Shown one piece after another: positions 51,017-59,442 of a stretch of DNA of 64,000 bases. The DNA comes from Mucilaginibacter achroorhodeus (GTDB taxonomy: Bacteria > Bacteroidota > Bacteroidia > Sphingobacteriales > Sphingobacteriaceae): positions 124,001 to 188,000 of the forward strand of contig NZ_VOEI01000006.1 of the NCBI RefSeq assembly GCF_007846095.1, read 5' to 3'. The position numbers were made by a program, and so were the translations under genes. Under the pieces are notes generated by a model, which had not been told where the DNA came from, did no database searches, and worked only from the letters and a program-made list of their open reading frames with translations. Positions within the stretch are counted from its first letter, which is position 1. Each line of letters begins with the position of its first letter.

Positions 51017-52951
51017 ATGAGAAAGCTGCTATTGGTTTTAACCTTATTTTTGCCGGTTGCCCTGTATGGGCAAAACCGCAGTATTGATAGTCTTAAACTA
51101 AGGCTTTTATCATCAACCAAAGTTGATAGCACCAAGGCTGATATTTATTACCAAATAGCGGTAGCGCTGCAGCGAATAGACCCTGCCACCTCAACAAAAT
51201 ACATCGATACCTCTGCTACGCTTGTTAAGCAGCTCAATTACAAAATGGGCATGGCCAATATTGTTTCATTTGATGCGGTAAGATGCTCGCTGGAGGGTAA
51301 GTTTGATTCTTTATTTTTTTACAGTCAGCAATGCCTGCAAATAGCAAAGCAATATAAGTTGCCGCTTGCCGCCGCAAAGGCGTACAATGGCTTGGGTATT
51401 TATCATTGGCAAACAGGTAACTACAGCGAAGCGATCAAAAACCATTTGGCGGCCCTGCGCATACGCGAGAGATACAAAGATGAGCAAGGCATAGCAGCAT
51501 CCATGGCCAACCTGGCCTGGGTTTATTTTGATAACCAAAACAACAAGGAATCGGAAAGATATGGTTTGGAAGCTTTAGAACTTGCAAGGCGTATCGATAA
51601 TCCAACCGTTGTTGTAAATGCTATGCAAATACTGGCAAATGTTTACGGGTCTACCGGTAAGTACGATAAAGCACTGCAGTATGACGATGAAACCATTAAG
51701 ATCTGCAATCGTGAAGCGAACAAGCGGGGGTTATCACAAGCCTATTCTAACATGGCTAACTGCTATAACGAGCTAAAGCTTTACGACAAAGCCTTGCAGT
51801 ACCAACAAAAGGTATTGGAGATAGACCAGTTTTTTAATGATAAAAAACAGATTAGCGATACGTACTTAAACATTGCAGCTATCCATAACCAAAAAAAGGA
51901 ATACTCCGTTGCATTAAAGTGGCTTAAGCAAAGTATCAAGTACGCTACCGAAAGTAAGTTTAAGCAAGGGCAAAGAAATGCCTGGCAATTGCTAAGCACC
52001 GTTTACGAGCAAACAGGCGATTACAAAAAAGCGCTTGATGCACATCAAAATTATCAGATAGCCAGCCTGGCTTTGGTAAACGAAAAAAGCAATGAGCAGA
52101 TAGCCCGGATGAACACGCGCTATCAAACGGAAAAAAAGGAACAGACCATTAAATTACTGGCAAAAGAAAACACCATTCAAAAATTATCCATCGTTAAACA
52201 AAAAACCACCATTACCATGATTGCCGGGTTGCTGATAGTGGCTTTCATTATAGCAGTTTTGATCTATAATCGTAACAAGCTTAAACAAAAGGCACTGTTA
52301 CAGGCACAGGTGATAACCCACCAGGAACTAATGACCAAAGCGGTACTCGATGCCGAAGAGCACGAACGTACAAGGATAGCGGCCGATCTGCACGACGGTG
52401 TTGGGCAATTATTCTCCGCAGTGAAAATGAATCTCAACGGATTGTTTGAAAGGGTAGATTTTACCCGGCAGGAAGATCGTTTTTTGGCAGAAAACACACT
52501 GGCGCTGGTAGACGAAAGCTGCAAGGAAGTGAGGGTAATTTCGCATCAGATGATGCCAAGCACATCCCGCAGATCGGGATTGGCGTCAGATCTTAAAAAC
52601 TTTATTGAAAAGATAGATGCCGATAAATTGAAAATAAGTTTAGTAACATCTGGCTTTAAGGATAAACTGGAAAGTAACGTTGAAACGATGCTATACCGGG
52701 TTATACAAGAAACGATCAATAACGTGATAAAGCATGCCCAGGCCACGCAACTTAACATAGAGCTTAGGCAAACCAAAAAACTGATAACAGCAATTATTAA
52801 AGATAATGGTGTTGGCTTTGATACTCACTCGCACGCAAATGGGATAGGACTTAAGAACATTCTTAGCCGTATTGAATATATAAAAGGGACCATCAAGTAC
52901 CATTCTTTGCCCGGAAAGGGTACAAAGGTATGCATACAAGTACCCGTTTAA
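51017..52951 (+). CDS. TPR sensor histidine kinase (HisKA_3 type)
   Basis: 644 residues from the ATG at 51017 (MRKLLLVLTLFLPVALYGQ, a signal peptide); the frame extends to 50960 but those residues are not signal-like. The periplasmic part (about 25-375) is mostly TPR helices (AKAYNGLGIYHWQTGNYSEAI.., QAYSNMANCYNELKLYDKAL.., LNIAAIHNQKKEYSVAL..). A membrane segment (ITMIAGLLIVAFIIAVLIYN) follows, then the phosphorylation His in RIAADLHDGVGQLFSAV and a HATPase with DNGVGFD and GIGLKNILSRI. NarL-type kinases of this sort usually have a LuxR-type regulator, which is absent next to it. Confidence 0.9.
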   Translation: MRKLLLVLTLFLPVALYGQNRSIDSLKLRLLSSTKVDSTKADIYYQIAVALQRIDPATSTKYIDTSATLVKQLNYKMGMANIVSFDAVRCSLEGKFDSLFFYSQQCLQIAKQYKLPLAAAKAYNGLGIYHWQTGNYSEAIKNHLAALRIRERYKDEQGIAASMANLAWVYFDNQNNKESERYGLEALELARRIDNPTVVVNAMQILANVYGSTGKYDKALQYDDETIKICNREANKRGLSQAYSNMANCYNELKLYDKALQYQQKVLEIDQFFNDKKQISDTYLNIAAIHNQKKEYSVALKWLKQSIKYATESKFKQGQRNAWQLLSTVYEQTGDYKKALDAHQNYQIASLALVNEKSNEQIARMNTRYQTEKKEQTIKLLAKENTIQKLSIVKQKTTITMIAGLLIVAFIIAVLIYNRNKLKQKALLQAQVITHQELMTKAVLDAEEHERTRIAADLHDGVGQLFSAVKMNLNGLFERVDFTRQEDRFLAENTLALVDESCKEVRVISHQMMPSTSRRSGLASDLKNFIEKIDADKLKISLVTSGFKDKLESNVETMLYRVIQETINNVIKHAQATQLNIELRQTKKLITAIIKDNGVGFDTHSHANGIGLKNILSRIEYIKGTIKYHSLPGKGTKVCIQVPV

Positions 52952-52954
52952 CAG

Positions 52955-52974
52955 AAAGGGTAAATTTACCCTTT
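52955..52974. promoter_or_regulatory. Perfect 20-bp palindrome AAAGGGTAAATTTACCCTTT
   Basis: It starts four bases after the kinase stop codon. It has no T run, so it is a better candidate for a protein-binding site than a terminator. An unrelated terminator is at 53056-53083. Confidence 0.4.
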
Positions 52975-53055
52975 ATTTAGGGGAAATAAGGGAAAATCAG
53001 GTTTACAACAATGCGCTACTTTAGCAGTGTTGTTACTAAACCTTATAAAAATTCG

Positions 53056-53090
53056 CAGCCATACTTCGGGGGAGGTATGGCTGTTTTGTG
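53056..53090 (+). terminator. Terminator of the TPR kinase gene
   Basis: CAGCCATAC (53056-53064) pairs with GTATGGCTG (53075-53083), followed by a T-rich tail (TTTTGTGTTT). Confidence 0.75.
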
Positions 53091-53202
53091 TTTAATGGCT
53101 GCGGATATTTCAAATACTCATCAAGATTATGCGGAGGTGGTGTTCAATTATTAGTATAAAACCTTTATTTTGTGGTCAGGGTTATACCTCAAAACCACTT
53201 AA

Positions 53203-53901
53203 ATGAAAGTACTGCTTGTTGAAGACGAACCCGGACTGGTCTCATTAATTGTTCGCGGCCTTACCGAAGCCGGTATGGAGGTTAGCGTTGCCGCCGACGG
53301 TACCACCGGTTTGGAGATGGCCAAGGCGCATCAGTTTGATATTATTTTACTGGATATTATGCTGCCGGGTATGAACGGCATACAGGTTTGTAAGGAGATA
53401 CGCAAAGAGAATGAAACTGTTGCTATACTGATGCTAACTGCGCTTTCGAGCACAGAAAATATAGTTACAGGCCTCAAAGCAGGTGCAGATGATTACCTGG
53501 CTAAGCCTTTCAAGTTTCCGGAGCTTGAAGCCCGCATACATACTTTGGTACGTCGAAGTAAGATCGGCGGTAAGCAAAATAAGGTTATCAGCGTAGGCGG
53601 CCTTGAGGTAGATACCACATCAAAAGTGGTTAAGCGTAACGATAAGCCAATAAGCCTTACAGCCACAGAGTATCATCTTTTAGAATATTTCATTAAAAAC
53701 CAAAACATGGTGCTATCCCGCATACAGATCTTAGAGAACGTGTGGGACATTGATTTTAACATGGGCACCAACGTAGTGGATGTGTATGTGAACTACCTAC
53801 GCAAAAAGCTGGATAACGGCTATGATACCAAGCTGATACATACCATTTTTGGTATGGGCTATATGTTTAAGCCGGAGAACGCTAATGAAGCTTCAAACTA
53901 A
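53203..53901 (+). CDS. OmpR-family response regulator
   Basis: 232 residues. Receiver domain with the acidic pocket at E7/D8, phosphoacceptor Asp51 in IILLDIMLPGMNG, Thr79 (MLTALSS) and Lys101 (AKPFKF). The C-terminal winged-helix DNA-binding domain (about 125-225) has LTATEYHLLEYFIKNQNMVLSR and VVDVYVNYLRKKLD, the OmpR/PhoB signature. It overlaps the histidine kinase gene by 17 bp, forming a two-component pair. Target genes are not evident. Confidence 0.95.
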   Translation: MKVLLVEDEPGLVSLIVRGLTEAGMEVSVAADGTTGLEMAKAHQFDIILLDIMLPGMNGIQVCKEIRKENETVAILMLTALSSTENIVTGLKAGADDYLAKPFKFPELEARIHTLVRRSKIGGKQNKVISVGGLEVDTTSKVVKRNDKPISLTATEYHLLEYFIKNQNMVLSRIQILENVWDIDFNMGTNVVDVYVNYLRKKLDNGYDTKLIHTIFGMGYMFKPENANEASN

Positions 53902-55243
53902 AATAACGCTTCTTTTTGTTGCTATATCAACAGTTGGGCTTTTGTTGCTCAACGCCTCTATCTTCTACTTTGTATCTGAATTTAATTTCGAAGATTTTTT
54001 TAAACGCCTTGAGGCCCGCGTAAATCTTGCCGCCGAAACCAATATTGACCCGGATAAAGACTCTTACGCCTATAAACATGTACGCCAGCAGTACCTGGAA
54101 AAACTGGCGAATGAAACAGAAAGTATCACTAAGATCGACTCGGCAGCCAAACCCGGTTTTAAGCGTTTAGAAGGCCTGCCTAACGAGTTTTATAGCACAG
54201 TTTTATCCGGCAAAAAAGCACGTTACATCAGCCATAATAATTTTTACGCAGGGCGAATGTTTGAGAAGGAAAGCGGCAAATACATCGTCATTGTATCAGC
54301 AAGTGATCCATATGGCTTTAAAGAGTTAGCACAGCTAAAACGGGTGCTCATTTTTGTATTTCTTATCTTCATTGTGCTGGCGTATGTAGCAGGCAAGGCC
54401 TTTTCTTATTTTACCGTACAGCCTGTGCGCAATATAATCAAAGGGGTAAAAAACATCACCGCCAATAACCTGCACATGCGGTTGGATGAAGTGAAAGGAA
54501 AGGATGAGATAACGGAGCTTGTACACACCTTCAACAACATGCTTACCCGTTTGGAGACCGCCTTTGAAACTCAGAACAATTTTGTAAGCAATGCATCGCA
54601 CGAGTTACGTACACCTTTAACCATCATTTCTGGCGAAACACAGTTATTGCTTAGCGGCAATAAAGTGAATGAACAAGGCAGGCAATCGGTACAAACCATT
54701 ATGGAAGAGGCTGAAAAGCTTACAGGCATATTGGAAGGCTTGCTCGGCCTTGCGCAAACCGGCTTTGATGGCAAAAAGCAGCACTGGCAGCGTATACGTA
54801 TTGACGAATTGGTTTTACAGGTAGCAGAATCGGTAAAGAAAACCAATCCTGGCAGCATTATCGATCTTGATTTTGCCAATCTCCCGGAGGATGAAGATAT
54901 GCTTTACACACACGGAAACATTAATTTGTTGCGTTTGGCGCTAAGTAACATTGTTTCTAATGCCTGCAAATACTCAAACAATAGTCCGGTTGGTGTGCAG
55001 TTATCGTCATACACCGGGCGCATTGTTATCAGCGTAACAGATAGGGGTATAGGCATACCACAAGAGGAGCAGGCTTATGTATTTGTTCCGTTCTTCCGCG
55101 CTTCAAACACTTCAGATTTTCATGGCTATGGCATAGGCTTGCCGCTTACTCAAAATATCATACGCCTGCATAATGGTACTATCGGCATACGCTCAAAAGA
55201 GCAGGAAGGTACTGAGATACAGGTGACCCTGCCTGTGGCGTAG
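53885..55243 (+). CDS. HAMP-domain sensor histidine kinase
   Basis: 452 residues from the ATG at 53885 (MKLQTKITLLFVAISTVGLL); the frame is open upstream inside the regulator gene but that would give an unlikely N-terminus. Two membrane segments (about 5-28 and 157-178, VLIFVFLIFIVLAYVAGKAF) enclose a periplasmic sensor of about 125 residues. HAMP follows, then HisKA with SNASHELRTPLTIISGE, and HATPase with VSNACKYSNN, DRGIGIP and GYGIGLPLTQNII. It overlaps the OmpR-type regulator by 17 bp and is its partner. Confidence 0.94.
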   Translation: MKLQTKITLLFVAISTVGLLLLNASIFYFVSEFNFEDFFKRLEARVNLAAETNIDPDKDSYAYKHVRQQYLEKLANETESITKIDSAAKPGFKRLEGLPNEFYSTVLSGKKARYISHNNFYAGRMFEKESGKYIVIVSASDPYGFKELAQLKRVLIFVFLIFIVLAYVAGKAFSYFTVQPVRNIIKGVKNITANNLHMRLDEVKGKDEITELVHTFNNMLTRLETAFETQNNFVSNASHELRTPLTIISGETQLLLSGNKVNEQGRQSVQTIMEEAEKLTGILEGLLGLAQTGFDGKKQHWQRIRIDELVLQVAESVKKTNPGSIIDLDFANLPEDEDMLYTHGNINLLRLALSNIVSNACKYSNNSPVGVQLSSYTGRIVISVTDRGIGIPQEEQAYVFVPFFRASNTSDFHGYGIGLPLTQNIIRLHNGTIGIRSKEQEGTEIQVTLPVA

Positions 55244-55270
55244 TTTGCTCATTGGTCTGCGCCGCATTTA

Positions 55271-55375
55271 ACCACCCTCTTTGCGCAGCAGAGAGGGTAA
55301 AGATTTCGTTAATTTTTTTACCCTCTTTGCGCTTGCGTAGAGAGGGTCGATAAGCGCGAGCGATGTCGGGGTGAG
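55271..55375. repeat. Dispersed repeat family B, copy 3
   Basis: Contains ACCCTCTTTGCGC..GAGAGGGT twice as inverted segments and ends CGATGTCGGGGTGAG, matching the ends at 5780-5796. The remainder of 55244-55619 holds no gene; it is AT-rich, and no convincing promoter box was found before 55620. Confidence 0.7.
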
Positions 55376-55619
55376 TCAATGCAAGAGCGACTATTTGATT
55401 GAGTCAACGCGCTATTCGCTCTAATAAATTTCTAATGAATCACCACCAGCTATTAGAGTCCGCTAATAGTTACCGGCAGATATTGCAGTTTTACAGCGAA
55501 AATCATTAAAATTTAAATTTTTAATTCTAATCAGCTTCTAAGAATTGTCTTAACCCCTTCTAATGGGTGCAAGGTAGTATTGCATAGTAAAGTTTGATGT
55601 TTCATTAAAACACGCTACT

Positions 55620-56114
55620 ATGAAAACGATCCTCATCCCAACTGATTACAAAGCTTCATCTTTAGATTGTATACCGACTATATGCAGCCGTTTTAAGGAT
55701 GAGGAGCTGAACCTCATATTCGTGCATGTTTTTAAACTTTCAGATTCTATAACCGATGTGATGATGCTTAGTCGCCGCAGCCGCGAGTACGAGCAGGTAA
55801 GCGACGAGTTTTTTAGCCGGATGGAGGCCTTACGTAAGGAATATCAGCAGATCAACAACGTGAAGATCGAATTCCTGTACGGCAGTACACTTAGCATGTT
55901 TAAAACCTTTATTGAAGCTAATGAGGTTGATGCGGTGATAGAACTGGAAGGTGGCGAGTTTAACCCTATCCATCGCTCCAGCATTGATCCTGCTTTGCTG
56001 GTTAAACGCAGCGGCTTGCCGGTCATTAGTACGGATAATCGCACTTATGCCCATATCAAACAACCTGAAGCTGAAGTTGTGCACGAGCCACAGGAAGAGT
56101 TAACAGAAATGTAA
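55620..56114 (+). CDS. Universal stress protein family protein
   Basis: 164 residues. Begins MKTILIPTDYKASSLDCIPT (beta strand plus the Asp typical of USP). LIFVHVFKLSD is the second strand; the C-terminal region LLVKRSGLPVISTDNRT is the fourth strand. The GxxGxxxxxGS ATP-binding motif is not visible, so this is probably a non-nucleotide-binding member. It is 21 bp before the bestrophin-like gene and probably co-transcribed. Confidence 0.8.
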   Translation: MKTILIPTDYKASSLDCIPTICSRFKDEELNLIFVHVFKLSDSITDVMMLSRRSREYEQVSDEFFSRMEALRKEYQQINNVKIEFLYGSTLSMFKTFIEANEVDAVIELEGGEFNPIHRSSIDPALLVKRSGLPVISTDNRTYAHIKQPEAEVVHEPQEELTEM

Positions 56115-56135
56115 CACCCTTAAAACATCTGCCTT

Positions 56136-57065
56136 ATGTTATTAAAAGAAAATATCCCGGTACTATACGTGCTCGGCAAGATAAAAAAAGAAATGATCCT
56201 GGTAACCGTGTATTCGGTGCTTATTGCAATCATGTATCATAACTTTCATGTCACAAGAATATCCATTCCTATTGCGGTGCCAACTATTTTGGGTACGGTT
56301 ATTTCCTTGCTGCTGGCCTTTAAATCAAACCAGGCGTACGACCGCTGGTGGGAAGCACGAACGCTTTGGGGCGCAATTGTGAACGATGTACGCAGTTTTA
56401 CCCGCCAGTTACTCACCTTTGTAGATGCGCCTTTCCTGGAAGGTGAACAAAAGGCCTTTGTAGACAGGGTTGCCAAACGCCAAGTAGCCTGGTGCTTTGC
56501 CCTTAGCCGTAACCTGCGCCGCCAGGACCCGCTGCAAGACCTTGAGAAATACCTGAGCAAAGAGGATATCGATTACATTAGCAAATACGATAACGTGCCG
56601 GTAGCTATTCTTGAACTGCAGGGTGCGGATATGCGCAGCGCTTATAAATTAGGTTGGATAAACGAGTTTCAGCAAGTAGCTATGGACGAGACGCTCACCC
56701 GCTTCAGCAACGAGATGGGTGGCTGCGAGCGGATCAAGAATACGGTGTTCCCGGCTACTTATGCAGCTTACATCCACTTTTCGGTATTACTATTTGTGTT
56801 GTTGCTACCTTTTGGTTTGATAGAGTTTTTCGGCGTTGCCGAGATACCATTGGTAATAGCCATAGCAACATCTTTCTTTTTGATTGAAAGCATGGCCATT
56901 AACCTTCAGGATCCGTTTGAAAACAAACCTACCGATACACCAACAATTACCATATCGCGCACAATAGAGCGTGATGTGATGCAGATGCTTAAAGAAAAAG
57001 AAAAATACGAATTGGCGGTAGCTGCAGGCGGCTATAGCAAATCCAAGATGTTTTACATCCTGTAA
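56136..57065 (+). CDS. Bestrophin-like (UPF0187) membrane channel
   Basis: 309 residues. Membrane segments at about 20-37 (MILVTVYSVLIAIMYHNF), 42-60 (SIPIAVPTILGTVISLLLAF), 208-230 and 233-252. The motif LAFKSNQAYDRWWEARTLWGAIVNDVR is the bestrophin/UPF0187 signature, and the late segment NLQDPFENKPTDTPT is conserved in this family. Bacterial members are small pentameric ion channels. It lies after the stress protein gene and before a terminator at 57099-57132. Confidence 0.9.
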   Translation: MLLKENIPVLYVLGKIKKEMILVTVYSVLIAIMYHNFHVTRISIPIAVPTILGTVISLLLAFKSNQAYDRWWEARTLWGAIVNDVRSFTRQLLTFVDAPFLEGEQKAFVDRVAKRQVAWCFALSRNLRRQDPLQDLEKYLSKEDIDYISKYDNVPVAILELQGADMRSAYKLGWINEFQQVAMDETLTRFSNEMGGCERIKNTVFPATYAAYIHFSVLLFVLLLPFGLIEFFGVAEIPLVIAIATSFFLIESMAINLQDPFENKPTDTPTITISRTIERDVMQMLKEKEKYELAVAAGGYSKSKMFYIL

Positions 57066-57098
57066 AAGAGATTTAAGACCAACTGTGATTAATACCTA

Positions 57099-57132
57099 AG
57101 GGCTGCTCGGCGCGATGCTTGGCGCCCTTTTT
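57099..57132 (+). terminator. Terminator of the bestrophin gene
   Basis: AGGGC (57099-57103) pairs with GCCCT (57124-57128) with further partial pairing in the loop, followed by T's at 57128-57132. Confidence 0.6.
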
Positions 57133-57228
57133 ACATTTATTGTTATCAAACAGTCATGCCGAACTTGTTTCGGTATCTCACACGCTAATTTTGTAGTTTA
57201 TTTAAGTTAGTCTGCTCATTGCCGCAGG

Positions 57229-57651
57229 GGCTACTTCTTTTGTCTTGATACAAAAGAAGCAAAAGATCAAGTCAGCAAAGAGGCTTCTTTGCGCACAAGC
57301 CATTGCCCTGCAAGCGCGCAGAACCACGGGCAGCAAAATCTTGCCGCCACTTCGTTCGCTAATGCCACACGCTTCAGGCAAGTATTGCTATGCCCTTTCA
57401 AGCTCACATGCCATCATTGTTCTGTCCGCTCTCGTCCGAAGCTTTTTTGCTGACAATAAAAAGAAGACCAAATAAAAGAAGAATGAGGAAAATGAGCTTC
57501 ATCGATGAACCCAAAGCAACCGAAAAAATGCTGCATAGTGTAACGTGCGGATAGCACAGGCATTGCCAATGCACTAACGTTGTAGTGCGTTACCGTAGCA
57601 GCGAGTTTTTTCTTTGGTTACTTTCTTTTTTGCGGAAAAAAAGAAAGTAAC
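57229..57651. repeat. Hairpin-bounded intergenic element, about 420 bp
   Basis: The left end hairpin CTTCTTTTGT-CTTGAT-ACAAAAGAAG (57234-57259) and the right end hairpin GTTACTTTCTTTTTT-GCGG-AAAAAAAGAAAGTAAC (57617-57651) are related A/T-rich stems, and the sequence just inside each reads (A/C)AAAGA(T/A) toward the centre. The middle is G/C-richer and has no supported gene. Such stems recur in Sphingobacteriaceae genomes by my recollection. This explains most of the 57066-57775 spacer. Confidence 0.5.
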
Positions 57652-57730
57652 ATCCACTGGCGAGAATAATCCACAGCCATTCCTAACGAAGAACTAATTT
57701 AATCGGCAGATCGAATGTGCTTGTCCTCTG

Positions 57731-57765
57731 AGATTGCCACGTCGCTGATGCTCCTCGCAATGACA
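57731..57765. repeat. REP-like sequence
   Basis: GAGATTGCCACGTCG..CTCCTCGCAATGAC, the reverse complement of the element at 13118-13154 with few differences. It lies just after the flavoprotein gene end. Confidence 0.65.
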
Positions 57766-57775
57766 AGATTTTTAC

Positions 57776-59434
57776 TTACACCTCGTTCAAATACTTATGC
57801 ACAAAACTAATAGCCATTGAGCCTTCGCCTACAGCGGATGCTACACGGTTCATTGCTCCGGCGCGTACGTCGCCTGCCGCGAATATGCCGGGGCAGCTTG
57901 TTTCCAGCAGGTAAGGGTCGCGGTCATTCTTCCACTTCTTGGCGAAATCCGGGCAAAGGTGCAGGTCGCGACCAGTTTCAATAAAGCCTCGGTTGTTCAC
58001 CAGTATGTCGTTGCACAGCCATTCGGTATACGGTTTGGCACCGATGAAAATGTATAAGGCATCGGCATCAACTGTGTTGGTCTCACCGGTGTTAAGATCT
58101 TTAATGCTCAGTTGCTGCAGGTTTTCGCCCCCCATCGCCTCGGTAATTTCGGTACAAGGCATCAGCTTGATGTTAGGTTGGCCGCCAATCTGATCGATCA
58201 GATAAGACGACATGGTCTCGTTAAGTGACGGCTTCCTGATCAAAATAAAAACCTCTTTGGCAAATTTAGACAGGTACATAGCTGCCTGCCCGGCAGAGTT
58301 ACCGCCCCCCACAACATAAACGTGTTTGTCTTTGCAGGATGCAGCCTCTGTCATGGCGGCACCGTAATAGATGCCTGCACCGGTGAACTTATCTATGCCC
58401 TTAGTCGTTAACTGGCGGTAATCAACCCCGGTAGTGATGATGACGGATTTGGTGATCACTTCTGTATCATCATCCAGCACCAAGGTTTTGTAGGCACCTG
58501 TGGTTTTAATTTCCTTAACGGCCTGCGGCGATAAAAACTCTGTACCAAACCTTGATGATTGCGTAATGGCCCTGCGGGTAAGATCGGCACCGCTGAGGCC
58601 CGATGGAAACCCCAGATAGTTCTCGATACGAGAGCTTGTACCAGCCTGTCCGCCCGGTACTTTTTTCTCTATCAATAATGTTTTCAATCCTTCTGATGAC
58701 CCGTAAACAGAAGCTGCAAGCCCTGCGGGACCAGCACCTATGATCACCACGTCGTACAGTTCGTTTTTGGCTGATTGCGTTAAGCCTATCTTGCCGGCAA
58801 TATCTTTTACCGTTGGCGTCTTCATTACTGCTCCATCGGCACAAATAATTGCAGGCAGGTCTTTAGCCTCCAGGTTGTTCAATTTAATGAGCGATTTAGC
58901 TTCTTCGGTATTGGCATCGAGCCATTGATAAGGCACCAGATAGCCCGAGAGGAATTCCTTGATATCATGAGATTTGGGCGAGTACTGGTATCCAACAACT
59001 TTAATGCCGTGGAAATCGGGTTTGTAAACGCCCTTCCAGTCTTCAAGCAGGTCGGTAATTACCGGGTACAGCTTTTCTTCGGGCGGGTCCCAGGGTTTGG
59101 TTAAGTAATAATCCAGTTTTACCTCGTTGATGGCTTTGATGGCAGCATCGGTATCGGCATAGGCGGTTAACAGTACCCGTTTAGCATTGGGGAAATACTG
59201 CATGGTTTGGCACAGGAAGTCAACTCCATCCATTTCCGGCATGCGCTGGTCTGATAAGAAAAGCGCTACAGTTTCGCCCTTGTTTTTAAGATCAAGCAAG
59301 CTGCCCAACGCCTCTTTGGCTGATGCCGTACTCAGCACCCGGTAATGATCGCGATACTGCGTTTTAAGGTCGCGGCTTATGGCGCGCAGCACTTGCTGGT
59401 CGTCGTCAATAACAAATATAATAGGGTTGCTCAT
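57776..59434 (-). CDS. Response regulator fused to a thioredoxin-reductase-like flavoprotein
   Basis: 552 residues with three parts. 1-125 is a receiver domain (DDD at 10-12, phosphoacceptor Asp62 in FLSDQRMPEMDG, Thr90, Lys113). 144-213 resembles a glutaredoxin/thioredoxin fold (VVGYQYSPKSHDIKEFL.., DLPAII) without the usual CxxC. 227-552 is a thioredoxin-reductase-like module: FAD motif IGAGPAGLAAS (232-242), NADPH motif VGGGNSAGQAAMYL (375-388) and FAD end GDVRAGAMNRVASAVGEGSMAI (521-542). The redox CxxC expected near 355-362 is replaced by YYGAAMTE. It lies 8 bp after the partner kinase gene (59443-60843). Confidence 0.92.
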   Translation of the reverse strand: MSNPIIFVIDDDQQVLRAISRDLKTQYRDHYRVLSTASAKEALGSLLDLKNKGETVALFLSDQRMPEMDGVDFLCQTMQYFPNAKRVLLTAYADTDAAIKAINEVKLDYYLTKPWDPPEEKLYPVITDLLEDWKGVYKPDFHGIKVVGYQYSPKSHDIKEFLSGYLVPYQWLDANTEEAKSLIKLNNLEAKDLPAIICADGAVMKTPTVKDIAGKIGLTQSAKNELYDVVIIGAGPAGLAASVYGSSEGLKTLLIEKKVPGGQAGTSSRIENYLGFPSGLSGADLTRRAITQSSRFGTEFLSPQAVKEIKTTGAYKTLVLDDDTEVITKSVIITTGVDYRQLTTKGIDKFTGAGIYYGAAMTEAASCKDKHVYVVGGGNSAGQAAMYLSKFAKEVFILIRKPSLNETMSSYLIDQIGGQPNIKLMPCTEITEAMGGENLQQLSIKDLNTGETNTVDADALYIFIGAKPYTEWLCNDILVNNRGFIETGRDLHLCPDFAKKWKNDRDPYLLETSCPGIFAAGDVRAGAMNRVASAVGEGSMAISFVHKYLNEV

Positions 59435-59442
59435 GTAAGTGC

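Noticed and set aside
57245..57475. 76-residue frame inside the hairpin-bounded element
   Set aside because: No recognisable domain, lies in a repeat, no promoter or start context; probably annotated by accident in some genomes.
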